Assembly (NCBI GenBank): GCA_030272585.1
Contig: BSYQ01000007.1
Location: 3,786,001-3,850,000 of the forward strand
Direction: 5' to 3'
DNA length: 64,000 bases
Origin: Bryopsis sp. KO-2023
Taxonomy: Eukaryota > Chlorophyta > Ulvophyceae > Bryopsidales > Bryopsidaceae
Below the pieces are notes generated by a model, which had not been told where the DNA came from, made no database searches, and saw nothing but the letters and a program-made list of their open reading frames with translations. A program made the position numbers and the translations under genes. Below, piece by piece: positions 35,515 through 47,024 of this stretch. Positions within the stretch are counted from its first letter, which is position 1. Every line of letters begins with the position of its first letter.

Positions 35515-37057
35515 TCACTCGACATCAATAATTTCACTGTATCCTTCATCAACCGGGCTCCCCGCCAGTGCCATCTTCTTGACTGTCGCTTTTCCTTTCG
35601 CCACCAACATGACCCCAACAATGACGCACAGGGCTCCGATTCCAGCCAAGATCGACAGAGTCTCATCCAATACGAAATAGCCCAACAAATACGAAACGAG
35701 CACCCCCACCATCGCCACCGAAGTCCCCACCGTTGCATTCGAAATCTGAACACCTCTGGTCAGCAGAAACTGCCTGGTCACAGCTGTACAAACGATGGCC
35801 CCCAGGAGCAGTATTTCGTGCCGGCCCGGCAGCAACACAGCCGGAGAAGGGAAGCCAGCGATCAACATGGGGAGCGCCGACAAAGAGCAGATGCTGTGCA
35901 TCCAAATGATCATGGTGATTGTGTGGGTGGACCTACCAAACCAACCGACACAAACGTTTTGCGCCGCCGCAAACATAGGGGCGACAGCAGCCATCGACAT
36001 CCCCACCACCTTTGTCATATCCCACTTTGTGTGATCGCCGAACAAGAAGGGCGGCTGACCGACCAATACCCCCCCAATCAAACAAAACAAGGCACCGCTG
36101 ATCATCAATCCATTCACAGGTTCAATTCTCGACATCAGGGCATACACCACCACGTAGAAGACCATTAATTGGTACAAGGCTGACGTGTCCCCCATAGGAA
36201 TGAAATACAAAGCGTAAGTCGTCAAGGTCATTCCGGTGGCTGCAAGAGCGCTCCGAACGAACAAAACAAACCAGTGTTTTTTTTCACCGAAGAGCGGTGT
36301 GACACCTTTCCATATGCCGAGAATGAGCAACACCACGAGGCTGCCGAATGACCGGACAAATATGACTTGGAAAACCGGAATTCGATCGACCAGCAGCTTG
36401 ACTATTAGCGTGGTGAATGCGTGGTCGGTTTCTGCCAGCATTACGCAGAGAGGGCCGTGATTCCATAGAAAATTGAAAAGGAACATCGGATGCCAAGCAG
36501 ACAATCCAGTTCGGCCGCCTTCTCCTGTTGGCAGACGTATCACCCACAAGAAAGAAATTTGCCAACAAAAAAAGGGAAAAATGACGAAAAAAAAGGAAAA
36601 AAACAAAAAAAAAGCATGCGAAAGAGAGGCATGGCATGCCTGGTATTATGCACCCAACCCTTTTTTTTCTTTTTTTTTTCCTGGAAGGAATTGGCCGCAG
36701 ATTTGGCCCTTGTCTTTTTGATAATGGAAATCCCAACACAAGCTTCACTTTGAATAAAGCTGTGAGATATATTTTTATGTTATTTTTGGGGGGTTACATT
36801 CTTGACATGTAAATTTTTTCACATGCATATACATATCATTACAGTTGTAATGGAATGCATTGCTTTTTCTTGGAAGGCCCGCTTCAACAGACAACAACCA
36901 GCGAATCAAGTGAAGTGCAGGAATGGTTATGAATCATTTCACGCCAAAATTCAACGAAGCATGCAAAAAAAAAAAAACTGGTGAAAATACCTGAGGGCTG
37001 CCTGCCTTGGGATGGTGCTGAGCTCGTGATCAGAGGTGCATCCTCCAGCGAGTCCAT
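35515..37057 (-). CDS. EamA/SLC35G-like drug/metabolite transporter (358 aa)
   Basis: Integral membrane transporter of the DMT superfamily with two EamA domains and about ten membrane spans; SLC35G members have no settled substrate. Two exons: 37057-36991 and 36524-35515, donor TCAG|GTATTT, acceptor TCTGCCAACAG, phase 1. The short N-terminus (MDSLEDAPLITSSAPSQG) is cytosolic and polar. Family signatures are LIVKLLVDRIPVFQVIFVRS in the first EamA repeat, ATGMTLTTYALYFIPMGDTS, and the second repeat SNATVGTSVAMVGVLVSYLL with LDETLSILAGIGALCVIVG. The C-terminal tail is acidic (EGYSEIIDVE). In-frame upstream ATGs at 37099 and 37201 could extend the N-terminus. Confidence 0.88.
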
Positions 37058-37099
37058 TTTTCCGCACTTCCCAGTCACAGATTCAACGCCGTTGCACAT

Positions 37100-37837
37100 G
37101 CTTTCATTTTCGTGTTGGAGGAAAGAATGTCGCTCAGGGTCCAAAGGATGAAAGGAAATGTATGCCCCCAGCGATCTTCCGCAAGGTCTTATCCAAGCCA
37201 ACTGCCAAGAACCTCCATGTCATACTCAGAATTCAAGTCGACAGCACTTGGTTGCTGCCGATTCCAATGGACGCTGAAGGGGCGCTGAGAAGTTAAGGAA
37301 TCGAACCTGTAGTGGAAAGGCCCCCAATGACAGATTTTCTGTGGGCACTTCGTTTTGGATAAAAGCGGGTTGCGTTCTCTTGAAAAAAACGAGCTCAAAT
37401 GTTGCAGTACAATCGGTCAGAAACTGCATGGTGAACAGTGGACTCCATACAGTTGCACAATTGTTTGTTCGAGAACAACTCCCCCCCCCCCCCCTTCCAT
37501 AACTTTGACTCGTCGGTTTTTTGCCCGCCGCCCTTCTGCATCGAAGGAGGTCACCTTCCATCTGCCTAAATATCTTTCCTTCCATCGACATGAATCCCAC
37601 CTGCCTCCTCGCGTTCAGTTACGATCCGAATGGGTTTCACAGTGTCGAACTATCCTGTCGGGAAGCGTCATGACGGAAAAGTGTGATTCTCGTGAACATA
37701 AGCACCAATCTCCGACACAATTTGTCGAACCCCGAATTCAGTACAGTATCTTTATTCCACTGTCGAACAGCTTTTTGTTGGTGCTGTGGCTGTGAAACGC
37801 AACTGAACCGCTGTAGAACACCAACGACGAGATCAAG
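37100..37837. other. Divergent promoter region
   Basis: Between the transporter (-) and PLAC8 protein 1 (+). It contains a C run (about 37480-37494) and several short open frames on both strands without family resemblance. The transporter may have extra 5' coding sequence up to 37201. Confidence 0.4.
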
Positions 37838-38559
37838 ATGGCTGCCCAACCATGGACGACCGGCTTATTCGACTGCTGCAGTGACTGCGAGACCAGTGCG
37901 TTGGCGTTTCTTGTTGATGGCTTCTTTTTCGGGGCTCAGTGAACTTGTGCTCTACCCCAACCTGACGTTTTCTCCTTGTCATCTTCCTATCCAGTGTGCT
38001 ACGGGATGTGGTGCACTCCCTGCCTGTACGGAGAGAACGTCGCCAAGCTCACCGGATCTGGGTGCTGCATGCCAGCGTGTCTGTATCTGATGTGTCCCCA
38101 GTTCGCCTGCTGTAAGTCGTTCTCAGTGATACCTCATATCCTCGCTTTTTCCATGCACGCGCGAAACAAGCGTTTTTTTAATTTCCCTCGACCGGATTTT
38201 CCGTGTTGTTTTTTTTGTTTTTTGCCAGTTTTCCAGTACTTTTCGGCCTCAGTGGCGGCCCTTCCAACGCTGCCTGCAATACCAACGTCTGTTTATTGCA
38301 TGATCATTTTTATGGGTCTCTCTTTCCAGTGCAATTCGTGGCCGTCCTTTGATGTATGTGCAAAATCAAGAACCATTGGTGAGGCCAAGTGTGTTATTTT
38401 TCGTCTTCTTTTTCAGGTTTTGCCGGGCCCAACAGGACTCAGTTGAGGAACAAATACAATCTGGATGAGGAGCCATGCTCCGATTGCTGTGTGCATTGGT
38501 TGTGCTCCCGTTGCGCTGTCTGTCAGGAGGCTCGACACCTCAAGGTGAACCAAGGGTAG
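37838..38559 (+). CDS. PLAC8-domain cysteine-rich protein 1 (PCR/cornifelin-like, 105 aa)
   Basis: PLAC8 proteins of this size in plants are the PCR/FW2.2 group, linked to metal export and organ-size control. Exons: 37838-37895, 37995-38111, 38417-38559, phases 1 and 1. The protein starts [20 protein letters not shown], then [39 protein letters not shown], and [26 protein letters not shown]. The order of Cys clusters is that of the PLAC8 domain; the CLYG and CCxxxxC-x-x-CAVCQE cores are present. The two hydrophobic patches are weak here. After EARHLK there is a potential donor (AAG|GTGAAC) exactly where PLAC8 protein 2 has one. Splicing to CTCTCCAG at 38651 would give an immediate stop (EARHLK-stop); reading through gives VNQG and a stop at 38559. 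The gene lies about 4.5 kb from a paralogue with identical intron positions. Confidence 0.88.
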
Positions 38560-39657
38560 AAAAACAAGGTATTAGGAAACCAAAAGATTTGAATGTCGAT
38601 GCTCATTGCGTGAGAGGGGCTCAAGTTTCTGAAATTGCGTCCACTCTCCAGTAACAGCATCTTTGTGCAAGTGGAAGGTATGCTTGATTAATTTCTTAAT
38701 TTGTTTTTGTTTTGGGGGTTGGCTTTATAGAGAATTACAGAAGCTGGGCTGCTCGGATGAAAAACAAAAACAAAAACAAGAACAAGATTGCATGAAGAAA
38801 AATCCGACTGGAGGGATTCGATTGGCACAGATGGGTTGGCGAATTTGACTCTAATTTTTGATCCTTTTTTTTTATTATTTTGCAAAGAAACAGAACAGAA
38901 TCTACTGATCAGGGAGAGAACTTCCTACGAAAATCTATCTCCATTTTTTATGTTTATATTTTTCTTTTTTGTGCATTGCTTTTTTGACTTGTTAGCTGTA
39001 CTGATTAGTGCTTGGATTGTGTTAATAGTGCTCGACAGAAATCATCTGTTGAGATTTGTTCAGAACAAGTGTGCATATTTCTGGCATCAGCGATCGATCC
39101 AGGGAAGGCCAAGTTTTGCCGATATGTCGCTCAGTCTATGAAAAAAGAAAAGGAGTTTCACCTCCAATGTATCAGGCTTTCTTTCAAAGAGATTTTTGAA
39201 AAGATTGTTATCTTTGTGTAGTTTTGCGAATCATTTCACCCAACACTCTGGGGCGGTTTCTCATTCCATGACCCAGTCAGACTCGACCACATCCCTCCAA
39301 CAGCATTTTTCCCATTTTTCAATATAAGTCAGTTGTGGTCGCATCAAATCTCAACACTCTGTGCTGAAGGCCAATAGGGTGCTTTCCTTAGAGGTTTTCC
39401 TTGCACATACCCCTGTTCATTGAGGAGTTCTATCATATTGTGTACTGGAAAAATCCAGCACAGGGTAAGGGAAACAATAATGGATGCTCTATTCATGACA
39501 GGATGTGTTACTTCCAGACCGCTTTTCATCTGGCTGAGAAGCACTGCAATCAAAAAATATATCAATCCATACACACAGTTTACCTCCACCTTCTTGTCTA
39601 GACCCCCTCTCTACCACCGTTTCACTCAAATCCTTCCCTGCCTATGTTCGTTCAACT
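38560..39657. other. Convergent intergenic region
   Basis: Between PLAC8 protein 1 (+) and the helicase stop codon (-). It includes a run of AAAAACA repeats (about 38760-38785). No coding region is supported. Confidence 0.5.
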
Positions 39658-42520
39658 TTACCCCCTCCCCCGCTTCCCCCCTCTGGTCGTCTTCTCTCTA
39701 TCTTTCTTTTTTTTGTGCTTTGCGAAGGTCTCCTCTTTTGCAAGATTCAACAGTGCAGCCTTCCTCGCGATATACACCTTGTTCATGCCTTTCAAAGCCA
39801 ATTCCTCATCGACCTCAAATTCCGAAAGCTTTGCATCCACCAACTCCTCGATCTTGTGCAACAACTCCACATCATATTGAGTAATGAAGCTGACCGATCG
39901 ACCAAACCTCCCAGCCCTCGCCGTCCTCCCCACTCTATGAACATAATCCCTCGGAGCGATTGGTAGCTCGTAGTTCACCACCAGATCCACCGTCGGGATG
40001 TCCAACCCTCGGCTCGCCACATCGGTGGCCACCAGCATCGAGACTCGACCGGATTTGAACCTTTCCAGCGATTCAAACCTCATTTTCTGCATCATTTGAG
40101 AATGGATGGCCACCGATTCGAAGCCCAGCTCATCCAGCAGGCATTTCAAAGTTTTGCAGCACTGGCAGGTGGAGCAGAATATCATGGCGGATCGAACTCC
40201 CAGGTTTTCGAGTCTATCCAGGATATGGTAGAGGTAGACGTCCCTGACTTTTTTTGGGATGAACACGTATTGCTGCTCCAGAGTTGCAGATGCTTTCAAA
40301 CCTTCGTATGCCTGGAGAGATGGATGGATTAGAGCTTGCTTTTTTTTGTTTTATTTTCAGAAAATTTCACAAGTTGAAAAGCGGCTGGTTCTGGCCAATG
40401 TTGTTTCAAATTAATTAAAAAAAAATCAGCAATCCTATTGCCACTCGATCGAATTCTTTATCGACCTCGCTGTTTCAACAAAGGGAAAAATCAACGACAC
40501 TGAAAAAAAAGATCCTCTTCCACCAATTAAAAAAAAAAAAAAAAGGAGGGAGGAAAGAAAAAAAAACAAAAGAGGAGCGTGGTGCCAACCAGGTTTCCTC
40601 GTCATGGAAGCCAGTGCGAAATCCTTGGATAACAAAAAAAAACAAAAAACACCAAACATAACGAAATACCTGGTAAATGTATGCATCCTTGAGGGTTGCT
40701 TTCTGCAATTTGATCAGACTCTTTGTCATGGTTGCACTGAACAGCAGGGTCTGTCGCTCCATCGGCAGCGGTTTCAACGCTCTCCTCAAATCTTTTTCGA
40801 AGGCCACGTCCAGCAACCGATCCGCTTCGTCCAATATCAAGAATCGCACCCGGCTGAACGCCCCGGAAAGCTGAGTGTCGTTTTCGAACAGCGTCTGCAT
40901 TTGCACACGGTGCCCTTGCATGTCAGACACTAAAAAAGAAAAGAAAAGGATTCTTTCTTGTAAATTCACCAAAACTGAATTGGATTCAGGGCTGGTGAAA
41001 TTTCGCACGACATCGATCTTGCGCTTTGCACTGATATATATATATATATATATTTATAATTTTATAATTTATATATATTTATAATTTTATAATTTATATA
41101 TATTTATAATTTTATAATTATTTTTTTGATCATAAAAAAACTGAAACGAACCACATCGACGTTAAACAAACAAACTGTAACAATGTTTCTTTGTTTAAAA
41201 AAAAACCGCAGCGTGGGTCCAAGCATTTCTCAAATACTTTTTTTTCTTCTCCTTTTTCTTTTTGGTTTCTTTCACACACCGCAAGTCGACCTGGCGTTGC
41301 AACAACCACATGAGGCCTCTTTGCTACTTGCAGCGCTTGTGCATGAGAATCCAATCCTCCAACAACAACACACACCTGGGCAAACATTTTTTTTTTAAAA
41401 TGCACGATTAATTCAAACTTCTATTGGGGAGTCAGGCACCCTCTTTCCCCCCCAAAAGAAAACACAACTCTGATTTTCACGAAAATATACACTGCTTCGC
41501 ACATTTTCTTGGGAGGAACTCGTGCAGATATCAAGGCATTAAAAAAGTGCTTTTCCCGACGAATTTGTGGTGAATCTGCCAACATTTTGAAAGGAATCAT
41601 TTAATCCCCATTCTCTTCCACTGTTGTTTTTTCTTGGTTTCTTGTTTTTTCTGTTCTTTTTTTTTGGGGGGGGGGCTCACCCTAATAGACATGCCTGCAC
41701 CGAGCGCTCTGAACTGCTCCCCAACCTGATTCGCAAGCTCCCTGCAGCAACCCCACCCCGAAGATTGAAAAATTTATGTCAAAAAGGCTTGCCACAGAAA
41801 TCAATGCTGTCCACTTCCATGTCTAGAGCTGTGGAATCAACCATTTCCATCCAGAAACCACACTGTCTGAAAACTTCAAATAAAGTTGTATGTTATAAGA
41901 TTTTTTTACGTTTTCCTGTGGGCCTCGGCTTTCCTCATCATCACTTTTCTCAGCGGTGGCAATTTGATTTCTCCTCCCTACCTTGTCGGTGTCAGAAGCA
42001 GCGTGAACACGCCGTAAGGGTCTTCGCCCAGGATTTGAAGCGTGGGAAGCGCAAAGGCAGCTGTTTTCCCGCTTCCCGTTTGAGCGACGCCTATGACGTT
42101 TCGACCCGCCAAGATCTGCGGCACGCATCCGCACTGTATAGCCGTCGGTCGCTTCATTCCCAGAGTCCTGCACGTTTTCGCCAGCCATTCTGACAGACCG
42201 ACGTCCGTGAAACCAACCTCCTCGTCAGGAAACACGCCCTCCGCGAGTTTTTTCTTCGCTTCGGTGATTTCGTTCGATCCTTCGCCGACTTCGTTACCCT
42301 CCTCGCCACCATCGTCGTCTCCCTTGGTCGCCAAGAGCGCTGGAACGCCGCTTTCTTCTCGTTTGGAATCAGCTGGAGGTGATTCAGCGTCCACGCCGCC
42401 AGTTCCTTTCCGCTTCTTCCTCTCAGTATCAACAGCGACGTTTTTTTTGCGTTTACGTGCGGAGAAAAGCGTTATTCCGCCTTGCACGTCCGCCTCCCCT
42501 GGTTCACCCCTGGTCGCCAT
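39658..42520 (-). CDS. DEAD-box RNA helicase, DDX49/Dbp8 type (537 aa)
   Basis: Nucleolar ATP-dependent RNA helicase; the family acts in 18S rRNA maturation of the small ribosomal subunit. Five exons: 42520-41982, 41741-41681, 41375-41276, 40929-40670, 40311-39658. Phases agree (2, 0, 1, 0). The N-terminus is a 100-residue acidic/basic extension (ARKRKKNVAV, then an E/D/G-rich stretch). Motifs in order: Q motif FTDVGLSEWLAKTCRTLG..RPTAIQ (about 104-129), motif I AQTGSGKTAAF (146-153), Ia TPTRELANQ, Ib ATPGRL, II LILDEADRLL (DEAD at 267-270), III LFSATMT (298-300), IV-V LVATDVASRGLDIP (about 413-425) and VI HRVGRTARAGR (445-455). The C-terminus is Lys/Arg/Gly-rich (KKKDREKTTRGGKRGRG). The exon 3 donor (GTGAAA) is chosen by phase. 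Strongest resemblance is to DDX49/Dbp8 and plant RH36. Confidence 0.92.
41034..41120. repeat. AT-rich tandem repeat in a helicase intron
   Basis: A run of AT dinucleotides is followed by three copies of a ~28-bp unit containing TTTATAATTTTATAATTTAT. It lies in the intron between exons 3 and 4 of the helicase gene. Confidence 0.85.
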
Positions 42521-43015
42521 TCCTCGAAACAGAAAACGAATCCCAGCCTGCAGGTTGGATACTTGACAAACATGGAAAACAGTTTTAAATTAAAAAAATT
42601 CTACACCATTGGTGGCGCAGAAGTGTGAGGGGGCCAAAACACTTGGAAAAATGTGTGCCGACCCCCATTCGCAGATTCAACTGGCAAAGAACTGACTTCT
42701 CGACGTCTCCCCTGACGTCTCTCTGAAACAGATCCTACTGGCAGAGACTTTCCGACGTCTCCCTGACGTCTCCCTGAGATTCACCCTGCTGAGATTCGGT
42801 TTGATTCGAGTACGAGGAAAGAGGAAAAAAGTGGACGACAGATGATTGATCGAATATCGCCACGTCGGCATGGGGTGGGAACAGCAAACAAATAGGAGAA
42901 TCGTCGGGGTACCTGGCTAGAATTCAGAATTCGCCTCAGTGCCAGAAAGACAAAAGCCGTCTTGATATCCCGCCCAAACGCAACCAAACCTTACCAACAG
43001 ACAGCAAGAGAAACG
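42521..43015. promoter_or_regulatory. Divergent promoter with clustered GACGTCTC motifs
   Basis: A 495-bp region between the helicase (-) and PLAC8 protein 2 (+). Four GACGTCTC elements occur within about 75 bp, at roughly 42702, 42714, 42754 and 42765. They are arranged as two pairs because a ~50-bp segment starting CTGGCA(A/G)AGA is duplicated. The elements contain the TGACG/ACGT core bound by plant bZIP factors. This suggests stress- or metal-responsive control of one or both genes, but only the repeats themselves are observed. Confidence 0.55.
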
Positions 43016-43921
43016 ATGGCCGCACCCAACCAATGGAGCACCAGTCTGTACGGTTGCTTCGACGACTGCGGAATCTGTAAGCGGTGGAGCATTGCGCGCG
43101 CGCGTTTTTCCTTTTTTTTGTGGATCCTCTTTATTTGACTTTGTCAGGTTCCGCTTGGTGGCTTAATGGCTGTGATTGTGCTTTCTTCTGGAAGGTCTCT
43201 ATGGATACTGTTGCTTGCCGTGTCTTTATGGAGATAATGTGGCCAAGGCAACGGGTGGTGGATCCTGCGGACCCTGCTGCTTGTACACGTGCTGCCCCGG
43301 ATTCGCTTGCAGTAAGTGTCTAGCACGACGAAAACCCCAACAGATCAACAGGTTCGCGCTTGCAGCAACCGTTTTTGGAAGATGTCCTATCGATCAGTTT
43401 CAAGCTTTGAAAAATGTGGCGTTCAAGTTGTCTTCGTGAGCGGTCCTTTTCGCTGACCTCGCGCGCTTTAGCTTTTTGATCCCGCGTGCGCTCGGATTCC
43501 AGCCGCGTGTGGGTCGATTTGAAAATCGACACCGCTTCAATAAAGCCTCAAGCCACCCTTCGCTTTCTTTGGACTTGAAACCCTGGTTGTGTTGTGCATC
43601 AGTTTTCGCCGGAGGCAAGCGAACAGAGATCCGAAACAAGTATAATCTCCCCGAGGAGCCTTGCAGCGATTGCTGCGTCCATTTCTGGTGCTCGCCTTGC
43701 GGCGTGTGCCAAGAGGCCCGTCAACTCAAGGTACGGCTGCGTTTCTGTCGGCGTTAACCCGAAGCTGTTTCTTTGAAACGAAATACACAGCAAAAAATAT
43801 CGCAACAAAACGCAAAGAATGGATCGCCCAATGAACAGGAAATCTCCTCCTCTCCTTTCACGGAAATTTTCTTTTCAGAAATTTCTGACGTTTGCTTGCT
43901 TCTTGGCCACAGGGGGTTTGA
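43016..43921 (+). CDS. PLAC8-domain cysteine-rich protein 2 (PCR/cornifelin-like)
   Basis: Paralogue of the gene at 37838. Exons: 43016-43076, 43195-43311, 43603-43730 and probably 43913-43921, with phases 1, 1, 0. Exon 2 is 117 bases in both paralogues and intron phases are the same. The protein reads MAAPNQWSTSLYGCFDDCGI, then CLYGYCCLPCLYGDNVAKAT, CCLYTCCPGFAC, FAGGKRTEIRNKYNLPEEPC and SDCCVHFWCSPCGVCQEARQ-LK. The end is uncertain: a donor (AAG|GTACGG) could splice to TTGGCCACAG at 43912, adding only GV before the stop. It could instead splice to TTTTCTTTTCAG at 43878, adding a longer tail, or read through to a stop at 43757. About 105 residues in the chosen model. Probable membrane-associated metal-handling or cell-size protein by family; function inferred. 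Confidence 0.85.
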
Positions 43922-45064
43922 AGATGAACGCAGTCATAAGAGTCAAGAATGAGTCGAGATTTGAAACGCAAAATATCAAGAGGGACGGGGAGTGTGTAAT
44001 TTTGTATCAGAATGGGATGTGTAACTTGGAAAACCAGTGTTTTCCTGTTTTCGAACAAACTACAATCGCTGGCAAAACAAGGAGAAAGAAAGAAAGAAAA
44101 TGCTCATCCATGATATCCTTTCACTGCCCTGCATGATTCTCCCCAGCTGTTTTATCTACATAGATGAAAATTTGCCCCTTTGGACATATATCACTCTTTT
44201 TTCATCTAAGGAAAAGGCCCTTTGTCTCATATCACTCTTTTTCTAAATAAGAAAAATGCCATTTTAACACCAAATTTACACAATACACGTGGTACGCACA
44301 TTCAGGTCGAATAAAAAGCAAACAGGGAAGACTAGCGTCACTGACCCCCTTCACCCCCCTTTCCATTTTTTTTTTCTGTTTTGGTTACCCGCCACAAGAA
44401 AACAAGAGAAAAAAAACACATAAAATATTGATTTTTCATCGAAACCCTTGCATCGTTCGAAATCAGCAACCACATCGATTTCCAATTTTTTTGTCAATCC
44501 CCCATTTTTTTTTCCAACCTCCCTTTTTTCCCTTGGGATATTTGAATTCTTTCTTCTGACTAAAATCTTGGTTTTTTCTTTCAAAAAAAAAAAAAGAACA
44601 GATGCCATATTAAATCTTGTGTGAATTCCATCCCCGTCAGAAAAAGAAACACTACCATTACCATTTCGTTCGCGTTGAGTTGAAAAACACTAACAAACAA
44701 ACAAAGCCCCACTGCCAAAACCACCCACTTGTTGCACTTGAAAAATAAATCCTTCGATTATGTAATTCTTTTCTTTTTCTTCTTTTCCGCCGCTTGGTGA
44801 CTGCAAGCATGATTGAAAAAAAAAATAGAGCTGGTCAAATTTAGTGAACGCCTCAACCTGTTGCACCAAGAAGCAAACAAAAATCAATTACACAGATAAT
44901 AAAAAAGAGAAGTTTTTAAACTTTCTGAAAGAAGAAAAGCAAAAAGAGAGAGAGAAGTGCAAAACTTTTTTTTTTTTAAAGAGAGAAGAGTAACTTTTTT
45001 TTTTTTTAAAAGAGAGAAGAGTAAAACTTTTTTTTTTTTTAGAGAGAAAAGAGTAAAGATTTTT
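43922..45064. other. Convergent intergenic region
   Basis: Between PLAC8 protein 2 (+) and the SNARE stop codon (-). It contains three A/T-rich ~35-bp near-repeats (AGAGAGAAGAGTAA plus a T tract, about 44945-45060). A possible extra last exon of the SNARE (acceptor CATGCTTGCAG near 44802) would encode a basic tail; I judged it unlikely. Confidence 0.5.
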
Positions 45065-47024
45065 TCAAAAAAATATACCTGTGGACAGCACAGCGACTGC
45101 GACGACCACGCTGAGGGTGACTGTGATGCAAAGCAAAATCCAGAGCTTTTTGGTCGTGGCTTTTTTCTGACTGCGCTCCGCTTGCACCAATTCTTGCCTC
45201 GCCGATTGGACGTGGTCTGCCATCTGAGAAATATTCCCTTCGATGTCATCCACCATCATTCCTACATTCCAAAAAAAAAACAAAAAAACACAAGGGCATA
45301 TTTTCTTTCTCTTTTTGAATACATGTATATATGGATGCCATACAAAGAAAGCAAAGAACAGATTTTTTTTTCAGCGATTTTTTTATATTTATAAACTATT
45401 CTGGGTTTTCTTTTTTTTTACCAACTAAGAAAAAATAAAAAATAAAAAAGGTGATCACTGTTGGTCAACACACATCGTTGCAAGATCACTTGCAAATAAA
45501 ATGTTTTAAAAAATCATGAATTTCCCCTGCCCCAGGTATCCACCCCATTTCTTCCCCATGATATTGGCCTGGCCAAATTTGACGGTATTCATTTAAAAAA
45601 AGGGAACTACTTAATCCCTCCCCCCCCCAAAAAAACAAAGTAAAATTAAAGATAAAAACAAAACAATATGTGAAGTGGCGCACCTTGGTCATGCACTAGA
45701 ACAGCCACATCTTGGAACATTTCATTGAGCTCGGCTATATCTCTGACGAGGCCGCCTATTTCTTCATCCCGTTCTTCGATTATCGCTTCGTTATGTGCCA
45801 CCATATTGTCCAGTTGAACCACCTGCAAATAAAAACAAATAAACAAGCGTAAAAAAATCAACATCCACTACCCCTTCCATTTGCGTATTCTTTGTTGCAA
45901 ACCTAAATCCCCTCATTGTGATACTCAACACTATCATGCGGTGTTTTTTTAAATTATTATTAAAGAATCCAAAGAAATAATAGTTACTTGGTCAGGAACT
46001 GCATTGTTCGAAAGATAAACCAACAAAAATTTACCCCCCCCAAAAAACAAAAAACAAAAAAAAAAAAGGTAAAGGTAAAAAAGTAAAAAAACCCCGCATA
46101 CTTCTTGCTGTTGCTGATGTCTGAGAAGAGCCTCTCTTTCCATTTCAGTGTCTTTTTCTTCGAAGGGAGGATTTGCTTCGGAACGTCTCGGAGGATTGGC
46201 CATTTCACGCTCTGCACAGAGCTTGATTGCCTATTGGATCGTTCAAAACAAAAAACCCATATTTCAACAAGAACAAATAGAACAAAACAAACACCACCAC
46301 CACCAAATTCACTCAACAAAGAAATTGGAAAAGAAACAATACATATGTTATATATTTGTCGATATCAACGACATCAGATCTTTAAATGCACATCAAGAAA
46401 TTTTTGTCTAAATTAAACTTCCGAAAATTCTCAAATCCCCCCCACGTGTCGGAAACTTGTGCCGGGGGGTGTTTCAAAAATCTCCAAACCGAACAAAGCA
46501 CTACGAAAAAATCACCCACCTGTTGAAAATCCTCCAAGATTGTCGTGAAGTTGGAAATCGCTTTTTGAAGGCGATTCTGCTGGTTGGTGTCCAGCTGCTC
46601 CTTCTTGGCGTTGAACTGCAGAATTCGTTCTTTCAACGTCTTGCTCTTGCCTTGGATGGTGTTTTTGGCCAAATTGATTTTGGAGCGTAGGTCAGTGGTG
46701 TCGGCCCCCGTCCCCAGCTGATCCACCATTTTCTTGAACTTGGTTATGTGGTTTTCCACTTGCAAAATGGAACCGTGCAGGGATTGGACTTCCTGGACAC
46801 AGAAAAACGGACAACGGAAATCGCACCCTGCCCAAACCACTTCCCCCATCGTCTCGATTCAAGAGAACGTCCCCCCTCCCACCCCCCTTTTTCACCAAAA
46901 GGATGTGAAAAAAAGGTGGAGTTGACTCTCTCTGGTGGCTTGGTTCGATTTCCTTTTGCCCCTTAAACCAAAAGAAAAAGAAAAAGGGCGCCGATCGACT
47001 CACCTTCGCATCCAAGTTGACCAT
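45065..47024 (-). CDS. Qa-SNARE syntaxin, SYP2/PEP12-like (252 aa)
   Basis: Tail-anchored Qa-SNARE that drives fusion at endosomal/vacuolar membranes; the SYP2 group is the prevacuolar/vacuolar syntaxin. Five exons: 47024-47004, 46792-46520, 46230-46102, 45822-45684, 45261-45065, all phases agreeing (0, 0, 0, 1). The first exon is only seven codons, MVNLDAK. The Habc part contains LHGSILQVENHITKFKKMVD and QNRLQKAISNFTTILEDFQQ. A QQQQE linker precedes the SNARE motif: EERDEEIGGLVRDIAELNEM, FQDVAVLVHDQG (zero-layer Gln about 187), MMVDDIEGNISQMADHVQSA. The C-terminal anchor is KLWILLCITVTLSVVVAVAV, ending LSTGIFF-stop. A donor-like GTATAT lies just before the stop, so an alternative last exon is conceivable. 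Subfamily assignment is by overall resemblance. Confidence 0.9.

Noticed and set aside
35406..35753. 115-codon minus frame overlapping the transporter end
   Set aside because: Shadow of the transporter coding sequence in another frame.
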